Positions 40,664 through 52,096 of a stretch of 64,000 nucleotides of DNA are shown in pieces. The notes under the pieces were generated by a model. It made no database searches. It worked only from the letters and a program-made list of their open reading frames with translations, and had not been told where the DNA came from. Origin of the DNA: Symbiodinium natans (taxonomy: Eukaryota > Sar > Dinophyceae > Suessiales > Symbiodiniaceae); assembly GCA_905221605.1 (NCBI GenBank), contig CAJNDS010002135.1, positions 583,501 to 647,500 on the forward strand, given 5' to 3'. Position 1 is the stretch's first letter. Every line of letters begins with the position of its first letter. The position numbers and the translations under genes are program-made.

Positions 40664-42388
40664 ATGGCACAGAAAACCTCGCGAGTCTACTGCAAAAACG
40701 TGTGGTACGACGTGAAGAAGTGGGTGCCTCGGTTACAGACTTATATAGAAGAAACAAAACCCTAAGCCTAAGCCCTATATAGACACTGAAGCACCACACA
40801 ATCCCGCTGAACTTGATTCGCTTTACCTCAATCAACACTTTTACCTGAAGCTTTTTGGTTTGTTCTTTTCTCATTGATGCCAACCCATCCAAGGCAGTGC
40901 GATCATGTCTGGAGCGGCTCGGTGTCAACAACTGCTTGGACATCCAGCTGGTCCGTGACAAGTACTGGGTTGAGGGCCGAAAGCGTTCGGACCATTGTTC
41001 CATGTTCCTCAGTTTCGCCGCTGGTCAAGCAGAAAGCATGTGTTTTTTTATTTTCTTGTGATAGGAAACCCTATACAAGCCTGGAACCCTTGAGCTTATG
41101 TATAAACCCTTATATATATATACATACATATACATACCGTTTGGAACCATTATATGTATGAAGCCTCACAAGGAAAACTTAGGTCTATGTGTGCATGTAT
41201 ATGTAGGTATATATATATATATAGAAATGTATACATGTATATAAAGGTCTTTCTTTCCGTCGCAGACAAGACATAAAGCCAAGAGTAAATTACTTGCGAG
41301 TGTCTTAACCCTAAACCTTAAACCGTGTCTAAACCCTATAAACCCTATATAAACCTTAAAACCTAAACCCGAAACCCTATATAAACCCTAAACCCTAGAC
41401 CCTTTAATACCAAAAGGAGCACCAGGAGGATGCCGGCTATGCCATCGCCCAGCTCGACCAGGTGTTCCTGCCGGAGATCTGCAGTGGCAAAGTTCTTGCA
41501 GCTTCGTGGGCGGAGGACCCCAAGCCGAAGGTGTCGGCAGAAGCTGGGCCTGGAGTGCCGTCAGCTGCCCCTTGGATCAACGTGCCGCTGCCACCACCCC
41601 CGGTGTTGCCGTCCTGGCCGGCTTTTCCGCCGCCGCCACCACAGCTGGATGAGGATGTGGAGGATGTGGTGCACTTCGTGCCTTGGTTCCTTCACAGTGA
41701 GAATGTTTTCTTGAGTTCTGGTGGACCAACAGTTTTGTCTTTTGTGTGTCCGAACCTCAAGTATATATATATATACCCTAAACCCTAAACCCTAAACCCT
41801 AAAAACCCTAAAAACCCTAAACCCTAAACCCTAAACCCTAAACCCTAAAAACATATGTCAACTTTTTCCGTTTTCTGCGATGGCTTCTCTTTTTAAACCC
41901 GACATAAACAAAAAAAACAACAGTTTAATATAACACAAGAAACAACTCAGGATCCCTACGAGATTATCCCCATGGAGGGCGAGGACGAGAGCAAGGAGGT
42001 CGAGGGCGAGGCCACCAAGCATCTTACCTGCGAGATCGAGAAACTCCGTGCTGCTGGGCTAGAAGAGGTGCAGGACGACGACGAGGAGCCCAACGATGAG
42101 GCCCAGCAGGACGACGAGGCCGAGAAGGACAAGGCCAACGAAGACGGCAGCCAGTCGGAGGAGGAGGAGGAGGGAGAGCAGGAAAGCTCGGAGAAGTCCA
42201 AAAAGGAGAAGCACCGGAGACACAGATCGCGAAGGCCCTCTTCGAGCTCGCGAAGCAGGCGAGGCAGCAGGCGGAGCAGACGGAGCAGGCGAAGCAGGAG
42301 CAGGCGAAGCAGGCGGCGACGAAGCTCCAGCTCTTCGCGACTGGTCACCTTCCGTGTGAAGCACGGCAAGTACAAGCGGGTACGGTGA
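40664..42388 (+). CDS. Probable four-exon gene ending in an SR-like domain
   Basis: Four protein-like stretches on the plus strand: 40664 to about 40735 (ATG, reading MAQKTSRVYCKNVWYDVKKW); about 40886-41030 (CLERLGVNNCLDIQLVRDKY); about 41416-41712 (EHQEDAGYAIAQLDQVFLPE, then a Pro-rich segment); and 41951-42388 (DPYEIIPMEGEDE to a TGA). The intervals between exons 2-3 and 3-4 contain CCCTAAA tracts. The last exon has an acidic half and then dense Arg/Ser repeats (RSSRRSRRSRRSRS-type, about its residues 85-130), as in splicing SR proteins. The exon 3-4 join works in phase 0 at AAT/GTTTTC and CTCAG/GAT; the other joins are uncertain. Its role in the element is unknown. The last exon could also be a separate ORF from the ATG at 41972. 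Confidence 0.45.
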
Positions 42389-42769
42389 TCGCCAGCAGCC
42401 AAAAAGAGCGAAACCGTTCATCCCTATATAAGCCCCAAACCCAAGCCTTGAACCTTAAACCCTAAAAGCCCTACCCTAAAACCCTAACACCCTAAACCCT
42501 AAACCCTAAACCCTTAATCCTAAACCCTAAACCCTAAACCCTAAAACCCTAAACCCTAAACCCTAAACCCTTAATCCTAAACCCGAAACCCTAAACACTA
42601 TAAACCTAAACCCTGAATCCCCTAAACCCCCTAAACCCATGCATTACCTGCGATGGTCCCCGTTACATGCGATGGTTCCGATTTACATGTGATGCTCCCC
42701 ATTACATGTGATTTACATGTGATGCTCCCCATTACATGTGATTTACTTGCGATGGTCCCCATCACATAT

Positions 42770-43130
42770 ACATATGTACATATATGCATATATGCATATA
42801 TACATATATACATATATACATATATACATATATACATATATACATATATACATATATACATATATACATATATATACATATATACATATATACATATACA
42901 TATATAAATAAATACATATATACACATGTATATATATACATATATACATATATACACATGTATATATATATCATATATACATATATACATATATACATAT
43001 ATACATATATACATATATACATATATACATATATACATATATACATATATGCATATATGCATATGTACATATACATATACATATATATATATATATACAT
43101 ATACATATACATACATACATATACACATGT
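42770..43130. repeat. TATACA/ATGTATA microsatellite
   Basis: About 360 bases of nearly pure CATATA/TATACA repeat with TATATA runs. The long Tyr/Ile/Thr-rich ORFs on both strands are artefacts. A short ACATGTGAT repeat precedes it (42655-42760). Confidence 0.9.
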
Positions 43131-43265
43131 ACTTTCGTTTGGGGGGTTGGGGGGTTCCATATATACCGTCTAGGGTGTTTCATGGTTTAAATTTAGTGTT
43201 TCGGGTTTAGGGGTTTCCGGTGGTCTAGGAGTCTAGGGCCTAGGTTTCAGGGTTTAGTGATACAC

Positions 43266-43545
43266 ATTTTGGATTTTTTTCGTTATTTTTTTTTAAAAAA
43301 ATTTGCATTTTTTTAAAAAAATCATATGAATTTCTTATGAATTCTTTATGCGGTTCTTGTGTTGTTTTTATGTTGTTTTATAAACTTCATAAGAAACGCA
43401 TAAAAAATGCATAGGTTCTATGTGTTTTTTATGAAGTTTTATAAACGACATAAAAACAACATAAAAAACGCATAAAGAATTCATAAGAAATTCATATTAA
43501 AACAACAAAAAAATAACAAAAAAAGAAAATAAAATCAAAAAGAAA
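43266..43545. repeat. Large AT-rich fold-back repeat
   Basis: Arms of 67 bases at 43324-43390 and 43431-43497 pair with few mismatches (left ATATGAATTTCTTATGAATT, right its complement). AT-rich flanks extend the pairing toward 43266 and 43545. The 40-base centre contains ATGCATAGG. Probably a MITE or fold-back element inside the CACTA-like transposon. Confidence 0.7.
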
Positions 43546-43875
43546 CGATTATTTTTTATAAAAAGGTTCGGGCATAGTGGTGTGCACTGACAAATTCTCT
43601 GGGCCCCGAGCCCTAAACCAGGCTCGAAAGTTTTACATGTGACTGGTAGTTTTACATGTGAGACCACAAGCTTTTCCTTCGAGCACTCACGATGTTATAC
43701 TGAAACCCGGAACACTTTATCTAAAAGATTCTGTGGTGTTTGTGCGCTTTTGTAGAGCATGGGTAGTTTTACATGTGAGAGCGCAAGCTTTTCCTTTTGG
43801 CACGCAGTTGCTTCATGACCACAGCACTGTGTGCTCCATTTGAAGTGATTGCTTTTGTGTGTTCGTGAAGAACAC

Positions 43876-45776
43876 ATGTCGGACGAGGAGCCGGCAATGC
43901 CTGTGCCGACGGATGTCGAAGTCGAGGAAGTCCCACCACAGCCTCGGAAGAAACCAGCCGCCAAAGCAGCGAAGACCGATGTCGATGCCGAGGAAGACCC
44001 ACAGCCTCAGAAGAAACCAGCCGCCAAAGAGCCAGCAGCGAAGACCACGGCGAAGCCCAAGAAGAATGCGGAGGCAAAGATGAAGGACAAGGTCCAGCCC
44101 AAACAGATAGCCAAGGCCAAAGCAAAGAACCTGGTTCTCAAGAAGCCCTCTGCAGCTCCACAAAGCCAGAAGCGAACAGCCGACGACGACAAGGGCAAGG
44201 GTACCTCTGAGAAGAGCAAGAACAAGGGTACCTCTGACAAGAGCAAGAGTACCTCTGACAAGAAGAGCAAGGTGATTTCCTCATGGGCCACACCCTTGTT
44301 TGCCGAGAAGGAAGATGCCGAGGAAGAGGGCGGCGAAGAGGAGGCGGCAGAGGTCGACGAAGAGATCGATGTGTTCAACACGGACCCCGAGACCCAGACG
44401 AAGAAAGACCGAGCGAAAGATTTTAAATTTAAGCAGATGTACCAGAACAACCAGTTGCCCGACTGGCTCGCGGCAAAATACCGCGAAACGCTCTCCATGA
44501 AGGTGGGGCGTGTGGAGCAGCAGCGAAAGCTCGTGAACATGTGCCTCGATCGCACAAAGGATCAGAAGCTGGTCGTGAACCTGAACAAGCCGATGTTCAA
44601 GGAGATGCAAGAGACCTGGACGAAGATCCAGTCCAAGAAAGCAACAAAGACCTTATCCAAAACACTCTTCTGTGGTAAGTTCAACCTCACAGAGGATGCT
44701 TTCCAAGCCGGGCTCCAGGCGGGAGAGTTTTACGAAGTGACCGACGAGAATGGCACGTGCAAGTACGGGTGGGATACGGCCGAGCACAGTGAGACAAAAG
44801 CCAAGAAGGCTGCCAGTGTAACCGAGACAGCCGGCAAAATTAGCAAGGAGCAGCAGGGCTTGGTGGCAGCTGTTGCCGACAAGTGGAGCATCGGGTTGTT
44901 TCGGAAGGCCAGCAGTTCCCCCAAGGCCACAGCCTCCAGCAGCAGCGAGAAGAAGGTGCCCTTGGCTATCATGGACCAGCAGCCCCAGTCTCTCTCGTCG
45001 AAGGATTGGGAGATGGCCAAGCAGCAACTGCACATGGCGCAGAAAGCCTTCGAGCAGATCAAGAACTCGGCACAGAAGCTGCTGACAGGATTGACCAAGG
45101 AGGACAAGTTTTACGATCAGGCGAGCCCTTGCTGTTTTAGTTTTATTTACACTTACACGAGACCAGCTTTGCTCTGCTTTTTGCTTTGTTTTGCGAAAAC
45201 GAGTAAAACCCCACACCCCATCTAATTGTTTGGGGGGGGGGGGTTAGGGTTTAGGGTTTAGGGTTGAGGGTTTAGGGTTTAGGGTCTAGGGTTTAGGGTT
45301 TAGGGTCTAGGGTTGAGGGTTGAGGGTTTAGGGTTTAGGGTTTAGGGTGTAAGGTTTAGGGTTTCGGGTTTAGGTTGAAAATTTAAAGTCCGAACCCGGT
45401 ATTTGTCTCTGTGTTATCCCACAACCTCGCAACGATTTACGCCCCAACCCCAACAGAACAGCAGCCCCGAGCCACGACGACACACTATAAGGAAGATCAT
45501 CGTCCAGGCGGCCACGAGCGAGAAGGTCAAGATTGATCACATCCATACATGGCAGGCCTATAAGCATTTGTATTTCTGATATGTGAGAAAGAGACTGCAT
45601 GTTTTGTATAAGGAACAAAGCACACACACAAATAGGAGCTACCGGATGGCTCAGAGATCACGACCCTGAAGTACGATGAAATGATGCTGGAGTTTGGCAC
45701 AAAGGCCGAGCAACTTGAAGAGCAATTCGCTGCTGTCAAGGCACAGCACTCTGTCGTCAGTGCTCGCAAAGCCTAG
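43876..45776 (+). CDS. Low-complexity/folded element protein, three exons
   Basis: Exons 43876-45120, 45457-45555 and 45636-45776 are all phase 0. The first two donors are GC (CAG/GCGAGC and CAG/GCCTAT), and the acceptors are CAACAG and AAATAG. The product is 494 residues. The N-terminal 160 residues are Lys/Ala/Pro and Lys/Ser repeats with acidic patches. The middle (about 165-320, including VFNTDPETQTKKDRAKDFKF) appears folded and charged. The last exon is helical (YDEMMLEFGTKAEQLEEQ) and may form a coiled coil. The overall plan resembles the lysine-rich protein at 38121. Intron 1 contains a TTTAGGG array (45241-45375). Function in the element is unknown; a DNA-binding partner of the transposase is possible. 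Confidence 0.6.
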
Positions 45777-46128
45777 GAGTGGAGCCTGCCCAGATTTTGA
45801 TGGTGTGTGCGGTTTTTGCATTCGCTTGCACACAGGGATTTTGGATCTCCAGAACTATATAGGCGACTGTGCTAGAGAAAGCCGTGCAAAAGACATGTCT
45901 TTGTGCAACCCTAAACCCTAAACCTTAAAAACATAAGCCTATATACCCTATATAAACCCTAAACCCTAAACCTGTAGTTATGTTTCATGTGGGAGCTTTG
46001 GAAGTTTGTTTTCTTCAGAATTACATCTTGAGAGTTTCATGTTTTGTGTGATATACAGCAAGAAAACCGTTTCCTTTCGAGATCTTTTCCTTTCGAGATC
46101 ATTTTGCAACATCTTCTTGTACGATAAC

Positions 46129-48114
46129 ATGGATGATGCCGGCCCCGCGAGAAAACGACGAAAAGGTGGCATTCAACAACGACAGAGCCAGGCTGAGGCT
46201 TCAAAGACAAGCATCAGTGCTCTGCATGATCTGCTGATGACATACCTCGCACAGGGCCTTATGTCGGCTGCAGTGTGTCATGCAATTGCAACAGCAGCTG
46301 TTGCCGATATGGGCCTCTCTCGCGAAGGTACCGTGTTTCCTGATTTGGAGAAGCTGGCCAAGATCAAGCATGGTAAGAACCTGCAAAAGTCGATCGACGG
46401 CCTGCTGGCCAAACAAGCCGACCTTCCCACACCCAAAGAGTTCGACATCCCTCTTGCGGGACAGGTGCCAGGCCAGCCCACGTCATTGCTTCTGCTGCCC
46501 CACGAAATGATGGCCCATATGTTTTCCAATGGCACAGGGTGGGTTACCTCCGTGCTGCCGGACCCGAGCCGGTTGGCTGCCTTCTGGGATTGTTTCCGGA
46601 AGCATCCCTGCATGGAGGGCCACCCTCTGCTTTCCCACCCCCAGTACAGGAACCGGTGCATTCCATTGGCCATGCACGGCGACGAGGTTCCTGTGCTGGG
46701 GGTGGGGAAGATATGGTGCCGCTCGGCACTGGCATTTTCCTGGAATTCCCTCATGGCCACTTTTGCAGGACGCTCTGTGCAGGACACCAACCTGTACATA
46801 TGGGGGTGCTTCGAAAAATTCATTGTTGGTGACGACGAGGATGCTCCTGGCACAATGGCCACGTTCTGGAAGATACTCGCATGGTCTTTTGGGATCATAT
46901 ATGAGGGGGTGTGGCCTACGAAAGATTGGGAGGGCACTCCGAAACTCGACTTGCTTGTCATATGTAGGTTTTGTTTTTCTTTGTGAAGGGTTTTGTGTTT
47001 GGGTTTCCGCATGTAAAAGCTATACACACATATATGTATATATATATATAAGCAGTTTCATTTTTCACTTTTCCTGTATACAAACAGGTATGCCCCGGGC
47101 AGTGCAGAAGCAGCAAAAGCAGGGACTTTGCTTTGTGGCGGTTACTTTGGAGCCTTGGTTCAGTTGGCAGGCGACCTCGACTACTATGCCAAATGGCTGC
47201 AAGTGCCGAAGTGGAACAACCATGAGAAACCCTGTTGCCTCTGCCGAGCAAGTTTCAAAGGGCCCTTAAGCTGGATGGACAACAGAGAGAGCTCACCGTG
47301 GCAAAGCGCCGGCCTCAAGCCCAGCAACTGGAAGACACACTGGGATTCGGCTTGTGCCTTATTCCAATTGCCGGGCTTCAATGGGCTGTGTCTTTCTATG
47401 GACTATATGCATTGCATGTTTCTTGGGTGGTTGCAGTATGCATATGGCTCCGTGCTCTCTCTCGTTTTCTCGGATTGCTTGGAAGGCACAGAGGCTGAAA
47501 GGCTGAAGCATATCGATTCCTTCATCAAGAATTACCAGCGAGAACATGGCACCAGATACAAGTTCAAGCAAAAGCTCCTCAAACTTACGATGATACAGCC
47601 CAAGAAAGGTTTCCCAAAGATTCGTGGCAGGGCATCGGATGTGCAAAGCTTGGACACTGCCCTTCTAGCATTTTTTCAGCAGGAGATGGACGAAGAGAAC
47701 TACCAGCACAAGCAGATTCTGCTCTTTCTCCGTTTGAATTGTCGTTTGTCTGAGAAGTTAGACACGTTTTCGCCAAGGCATGGGTACCTGGCTTTGCCTG
47801 AGCAGGAAGCACGGCAGGCTCTGCTCTGCGGCCTGCAGATGGCACAGCTCCACATCAGCTTGCAGCAGCACTACAAAGCTGCAGGGAGGCACTTATTTAA
47901 CCTCACAAGCAAGACACACTTTGCTTTGCACAGCCTGTCGCTCAGTGGCTGCATTCATCCAGCAATGGTCTGGTGCTTCAAGGGCGAGTCCACCATGCAT
48001 CGGGTTCAGACCCTTTGGAAGAGTTGCCTGCCTGGTGTCAAGCATTGGCAGGTCGCCAGGAAGGCTGCCCTCAAGGAGCGGCACCTTCTGTGGCTGAGGG
48101 GCAAGGTCGGGTGA
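46129..48114 (+). CDS. CACTA/EnSpm-type transposase
   Basis: Exon 1 46129-46967 and exon 2 47088-48114 join through a canonical AG/GT...AG/G intron of 120 bases, in phase, giving 621 residues. The ATG at 46129 is the first in the folded frame (MDDAGPARKRRKGG, with a basic nuclear-type signal). Motifs: MHGDEVPVLGVGK with a candidate first Asp; then GDLDYYAKWLQVPKW followed by EKPCCLCRA, matching the GD...C..C segment of plant and animal CACTA transposases; then SMDYMHCMFLGW, matching their D-x-M-H segment. It should cut and rejoin the element ends. Its position near the right end and the terminal repeat at 49520-49545 fit. The family assignment rests on these spaced motifs only; a different CMC-clade member is possible. 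Confidence 0.75.
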
Positions 48115-48349
48115 ACTTTTGTCTGTGCGAGGGCCAAAAAAAATTGTTCCTGTTGTTTACATGTGAGGTTTCTATGTGAGAGAGAGCCGGCCCATGCCCC
48201 AAAACGGAGAAAGAGCTAGCCGGTTGATGAGAGACGTTTTACTTTGCGAGTTCTGTGCCTCTCATATTTACATATAAAGTGTCAGAGAGACAAAAAAGTA
48301 CTTCGATGTGATCATGCCTTGTTTTGGACCTGGGGAAAGCGATTATATT

Positions 48350-49215
48350 GTCTCACAGGAAACTCACAAGCAAATTATAGTCCGTAGTTATATCCTGAGT
48401 GTTGTCTCGCAAGTAAACGAATGTTATCACAAGTAAACACACAAACAAATGAGTCCGTAGTTTCTGTCTCGCAAGTAATTCTGTCTCGCAAGTAGTTCTG
48501 TCTCGCAAGTAATATAGGGTTTAGGGTTTAGGGTTTAAGGTTTATAGGGTTTAGGGTTTATGGCTTAGGGTTTAGGCATGTTCCCACTTTTTACTCACGA
48601 CGGCGGACGAAGCTTGCCAAGTGCTGCCAGTATAAAGGCTGTGCTTTTGTACATAGAGCACAGGGGCGACTGACAGATCTCTTATTTTGATGCCCGTGGT
48701 GGGCAAAACATGCACAAAAAAGCCGCACAGCTGTGCATCACTGCTCGTCGGGCACCCGCTTGAACCAAACCCAGTACCTTTGTTGTCATCCAGCTCTCAT
48801 GTAAAAAAGAACATATATATATATATATGTATATTATACATCTCTTTTTATCTTTTTCAAGCTAAGTTGCCAGATGACCAAGCCAGTCAGCGGATCCTCC
48901 CACTTTTTCCAGCACCACACCCACTTCCTTTCTGTTACACACGTCTAGACTGCACACAAGTAAACCGCTCTATTGTGTATTCATAGATCTATGACTCACG
49001 AAAATTTTTTCCATGTCAGCTCCAAGATTCATCTGCCTGGGTGAACGACTGCGATCTCGCCGACCGCTTTCCATGGTGTGGCTCTGGCGAGACAAGTGAA
49101 GCTGTAGCAATGGCAGGCTGGGGCCGATATACACCGCAAGAAAAACTGAACCTCTCACATGCACAACAAGCCTCGCAGAAAACAATACCCACAGAGTCTC
49201 ACATGTAAAACGATA
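48350..49215 (-). repeat. Right subterminal repeats
   Basis: CACAAGTAAAC and CTCGCAAGTAA occur at about 48408, 48432, 48470, 48485 and 48503, CACAAGTAAACC at 48955, and CTCACATGTAAAAC at 49198. These are the complement of the left-end TTTACTTGTGAG motif. Apart from these and a TATA run at 48810-48835, no gene is supported between 48115 and 49545. Confidence 0.7.
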
Positions 49216-49556
49216 CACTTTCATCGCAAGCAAGTTCGGCTCTTTCTCGTTTGGAACAGCCCTGAGAAAAAGTGGTTTAAGGTTGGAAAAAATCCTCGCA
49301 GGTAAGCATTTTGTCATGAAGTTTCATGTTTTCGAAAGTATTTCAGTTTTTTGGCACAAAATTCATTAAGCATTTTGTATGAAGTTTTGACGCGTTTTTT
49401 ATGAAGTTTTGACGCGTTGTTTATGAAGTTTTGGTGTTCGGAGAAAATTTACGTTTAGTCGGAAATTTAGGTTTTTCGTAACTAAAAAACTCCATTTACG
49501 TAAATCCAACCGAAACCTGAATTCACGTATTCTGGAGACTCAGGGTGGTATCGCAG

Positions 49557-49877
49557 GAGCTGGCAAGGTTGCTGTGCGCGATGTTGTACAAGGATGGGGA
49601 TGACCTCACCACACTGCTGGTCGAGGCAGGCATCCTCATCGCGAAGAGTGGCGGAGGGCATCAGCTAAACCGCGTCGTCCTGAAGAAGTGCTTCGTCGGT
49701 CACGTGGTGGTCTCTGAGGGCCACTGGGTGACTGCCTATTGGCCCCGCGGCCAAGCAGGCGACTGCCGGTACCGGGTCTGCACCTTGAAATTCGTCGGAG
49801 GCCTGCGCGGCTCTCCCAATTTGAATAACGTGCCAGTCATCAGGGCGCGTGGTCGCAAGAGAAAGCAAAGGCGGTAA
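49557..49877 (+). CDS. Likely last exon of the MULE-like gene
   Basis: It begins after TATCGCAG, an acceptor lying only 11 bases past the nested element, and ends at a TAA. The 106 codons read ELARLLCAMLYKDGDDLTTL and later HVVVSEGHWVTAYWP, finishing with a basic GRKRKQRR tail. It is on the same strand as the exons ending near 37150, and its host sequence would adjoin them if the nested element were absent. This is why it is assigned to that gene. The frame and phase of the join are not settled. It may alternatively be an independent fragment. Confidence 0.5.
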   Translation, partial: ELARLLCAMLYKDGDDLTTLLVEAGILIAKSGGGHQLNRVVLKKCFVGHVVVSEGHWVTAYWPRGQAGDCRYRVCTLKFVGGLRGSPNLNNVPVIRARGRKRKQRR

Positions 49878-51480
49878 GCTCGAAAGTTGGAGCCCCACCC
49901 CCAGAACACGCGCCAGTGTTGAAACGTGTCTGCAAGTTAGCGCACATGTTAGCAAGGGCGGGGCGGGTGTGCCCGAGAGGTGCGCGCGTTCTTGGCGCAA
50001 ACTGGGGGCGGGGAAGGGGGGGCCTCCCCGCGTCTGCGCGGTCTGCGTGGTGCAACCGGGGGCGCCCTGTAACGCGCCAGCGTCGAAGCACACGTCCGCA
50101 AGCCAGCACTGTCGGCAGTTGCTTTGCGCAGTGTTTGATTGGCCCTTGGTGAAACGGGCCCCAAAAATCTGCGGTGGAGTGGGGCTCACGCTGAATTTGC
50201 CTGCGTGGCATGTCCAGCCCCCCCCCCCCGCCACACCAGCAGCGCGGCGGACGTGTGTTTCAACGCTGGCACGTTATCAGGCGAGGTCTGCGGGGGGCGC
50301 TTGCGCCAAGACCGCGCAGACACCACTCCAAGCGCCCTATATGGGGAAGGGGCACGGCCCGTCCAAGCTGTCTGCGCGTATTGGGCAGGGCTGTGGCCCA
50401 AAAACTGCCCTCTGCCTTGGCCTGGTCGAAGCTGTCCTGGCCCTGCTGCAAAAGATTTGTGCCTGGTCCACGCAGCGGCCCCTTTTCCGTGGCCCTGGCC
50501 TCTCGGATCCAACCCAAGCAGTCCACGCACGTGTGGAGGTCCCCAAAAGGGTGTGAGACGAATGTGATGCTTTGTAAAAAAAAGAGAAGGTCTTAACTCT
50601 TTGAGAGTTGTAAGTGGTCGGTCTTTGGTTGCGCAGCGGTCGAGCAGTTTGGGGGGTGAAACGGCTCCCGCGGCACTCTGCTCTGAGCGGTGTTTGTTGG
50701 TGGTCTTGGGTTGGCATGTCTGGCGTGTTATTGGTGCAAACTTCGGCCGAACCGCGCTCCCTCACCCCCCCCCCGAACCTTCCCCATAACGCACGCGGGC
50801 GTGCCCGACATTCTGCAAAGAGTGCTTTGACAACAGGGTTCACGCGGTTGGTGCAAACGGGGGGGGCTGCGCCCCCCCCAAACCCCCCCCCCCTGTAACG
50901 CGCCAGCAGCACTGTCGCCAGTTCGCTTGGCGCAGTGTTTGAGCGCTTCGCGAGGCGCAACAGCGGCGGCCCCCCCGCCCCTCCGAACCTTACCCCATAA
51001 CGCACGCAGGCGTGCCCGACATTCTGCGAAAGGGTGCTTTGACAACAGGGTTCGGGCGGTCTTGGCGCAAACGGGGGGGGAGCTGCGCCCCCCCAACCCC
51101 CCCTCCTGTAACGCGCCAGCAGCACTGTCGCAAGTTCGCTTTGCGCAGTGTTTGAGCGGTTTGGGGGTGAACCCCTGAGGTGAAACAGTCACACCCCCTC
51201 CCCCCCCCCCCAACCCCGCCCTGACCAGCCCGCACATCGCGCAGGCAGGGCTGTGGCCCAAAGCTGTCCTTCCCCTGCTGCAAAGCTTTGTGCCTGGTCC
51301 ACGCACCGTGCCCTGGCCTTTCTGACCCAAGCTGTCCACGCACGTGTGGATCCCCAAAAGGGCGTGAGTGCTGACCCATGTGATGCTTTGTAAAAAACAA
51401 AAAGAAGGTCTCAACTCCTTGGTTTTGCTTTGAGCAGTGTTTGAGCGGTCCCGGGGTGGGCATGCCTGCGTACGAGGACA
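49878..51480. repeat. GC-rich tandem repeats, about 210 bp unit
   Basis: Words such as CCTGTAACGCGCCAGCAGCA, GCGCAGTGTTTGAGCGGT and CATAACGCACGCAGGCGTGC recur in order. Two complete units lie at about 50778-50986 and 50987-51180, with diverged ones earlier. A second shared block (TTTGTGCCTGGTCCACGCA to GATGCTTTGTAAAAAA) occurs at about 50456-50580 and 51288-51400. Together these suggest a higher-order duplication of roughly 820 bp. The long ORFs on both strands lack protein-like order and are not called. Confidence 0.8.
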
Positions 51481-51689
51481 CGCAGTACAAACATGTTTGG
51501 GGCGGGGAAAGGGGGGGGTTTACAGTGTGTCCCGGGGGTCATAGAACAAGAGCGGAACAGAATGTACATGGCGACCGAAGTTGAAGGGCTCCGTCATTCG
51601 AGCTTTTCTTTTCTAGTCCCATGCGGAGATGCGAACCGAGCACCTTTCCACGTTGGCTGTGTGAGAACTCGGTGGACCAGAAGTAGTTA

Positions 51690-52030
51690 TGGGACAGTTC
51701 TGAGTTCGCCGCCGCTTTGGGGACTGTGTAGCAGCGATAACAGTGGTTCTCAGAGTCGCGAGTGAGAGAGGTCGAACAAAGCATCTCCGAATGTAAAAGT
51801 CTGCTGAGCTCGCCACTTTGGGGACTGTACAGTAGCAGCGATAACAGTGGTTTCCAAAGTCGCGGGTGAGAGAGGTCGAACAGAGCACCTCCGAATTTAA
51901 AGTCTGGTGAGCTCATCGCTCCGGGAAAGTACAGCAAATACAGTGTTTCCAAGCGGAAAGCGAGGTCGAACAGAGCACCTCGCGAAAGATGAGCGGGTGA
52001 GAGGTCGGACAGAGCACCTCCCTGAAAAAG
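51690..52030. repeat. Tandem repeat, about 120 bp unit
   Basis: GCGATAACAGTGGTT, GAGAGAGGTCGAACA and AAGCATCTCCGAAT recur in order at about 51737, 51838 and more diverged at 51925-52025. Three to four copies shorten toward the right. Confidence 0.8.
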
Positions 52031-52096
52031 AGTGGCTTGCACGCAGAGTGTGAGCATGTGAAATTCCTCGGAGGCCTGTGTGGGTGCCCCCGCCGC

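Larger units (their letters stand above)
37366..49545 (+). mobile_element. CACTA/EnSpm-like DNA transposon, nested
   Basis: The left end CCCTGAGTCTCCAGAATACG and the right end are inverted copies, perfect for 26 bases (37366-37391 and 49520-49545) and recognisable for about 20 more. TG lies on both sides (37364-37365 and 49546-49547), a possible 2 bp target duplication. Subterminal ACTTGTGA repeats cluster at both ends in opposite orientations. A transposase gene of CACTA type lies at 46129-48114, with three other gene models on the same strand. The 12,180 bp element is intact by eye. It separates the MULE-like exons at 37161 from a plausible final exon at 49557. Confidence 0.85.

Noticed and set aside
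42631-43210. Tyr/Ile-rich ORFs on both strands
   Set aside because: Translations of the TATACA microsatellite.
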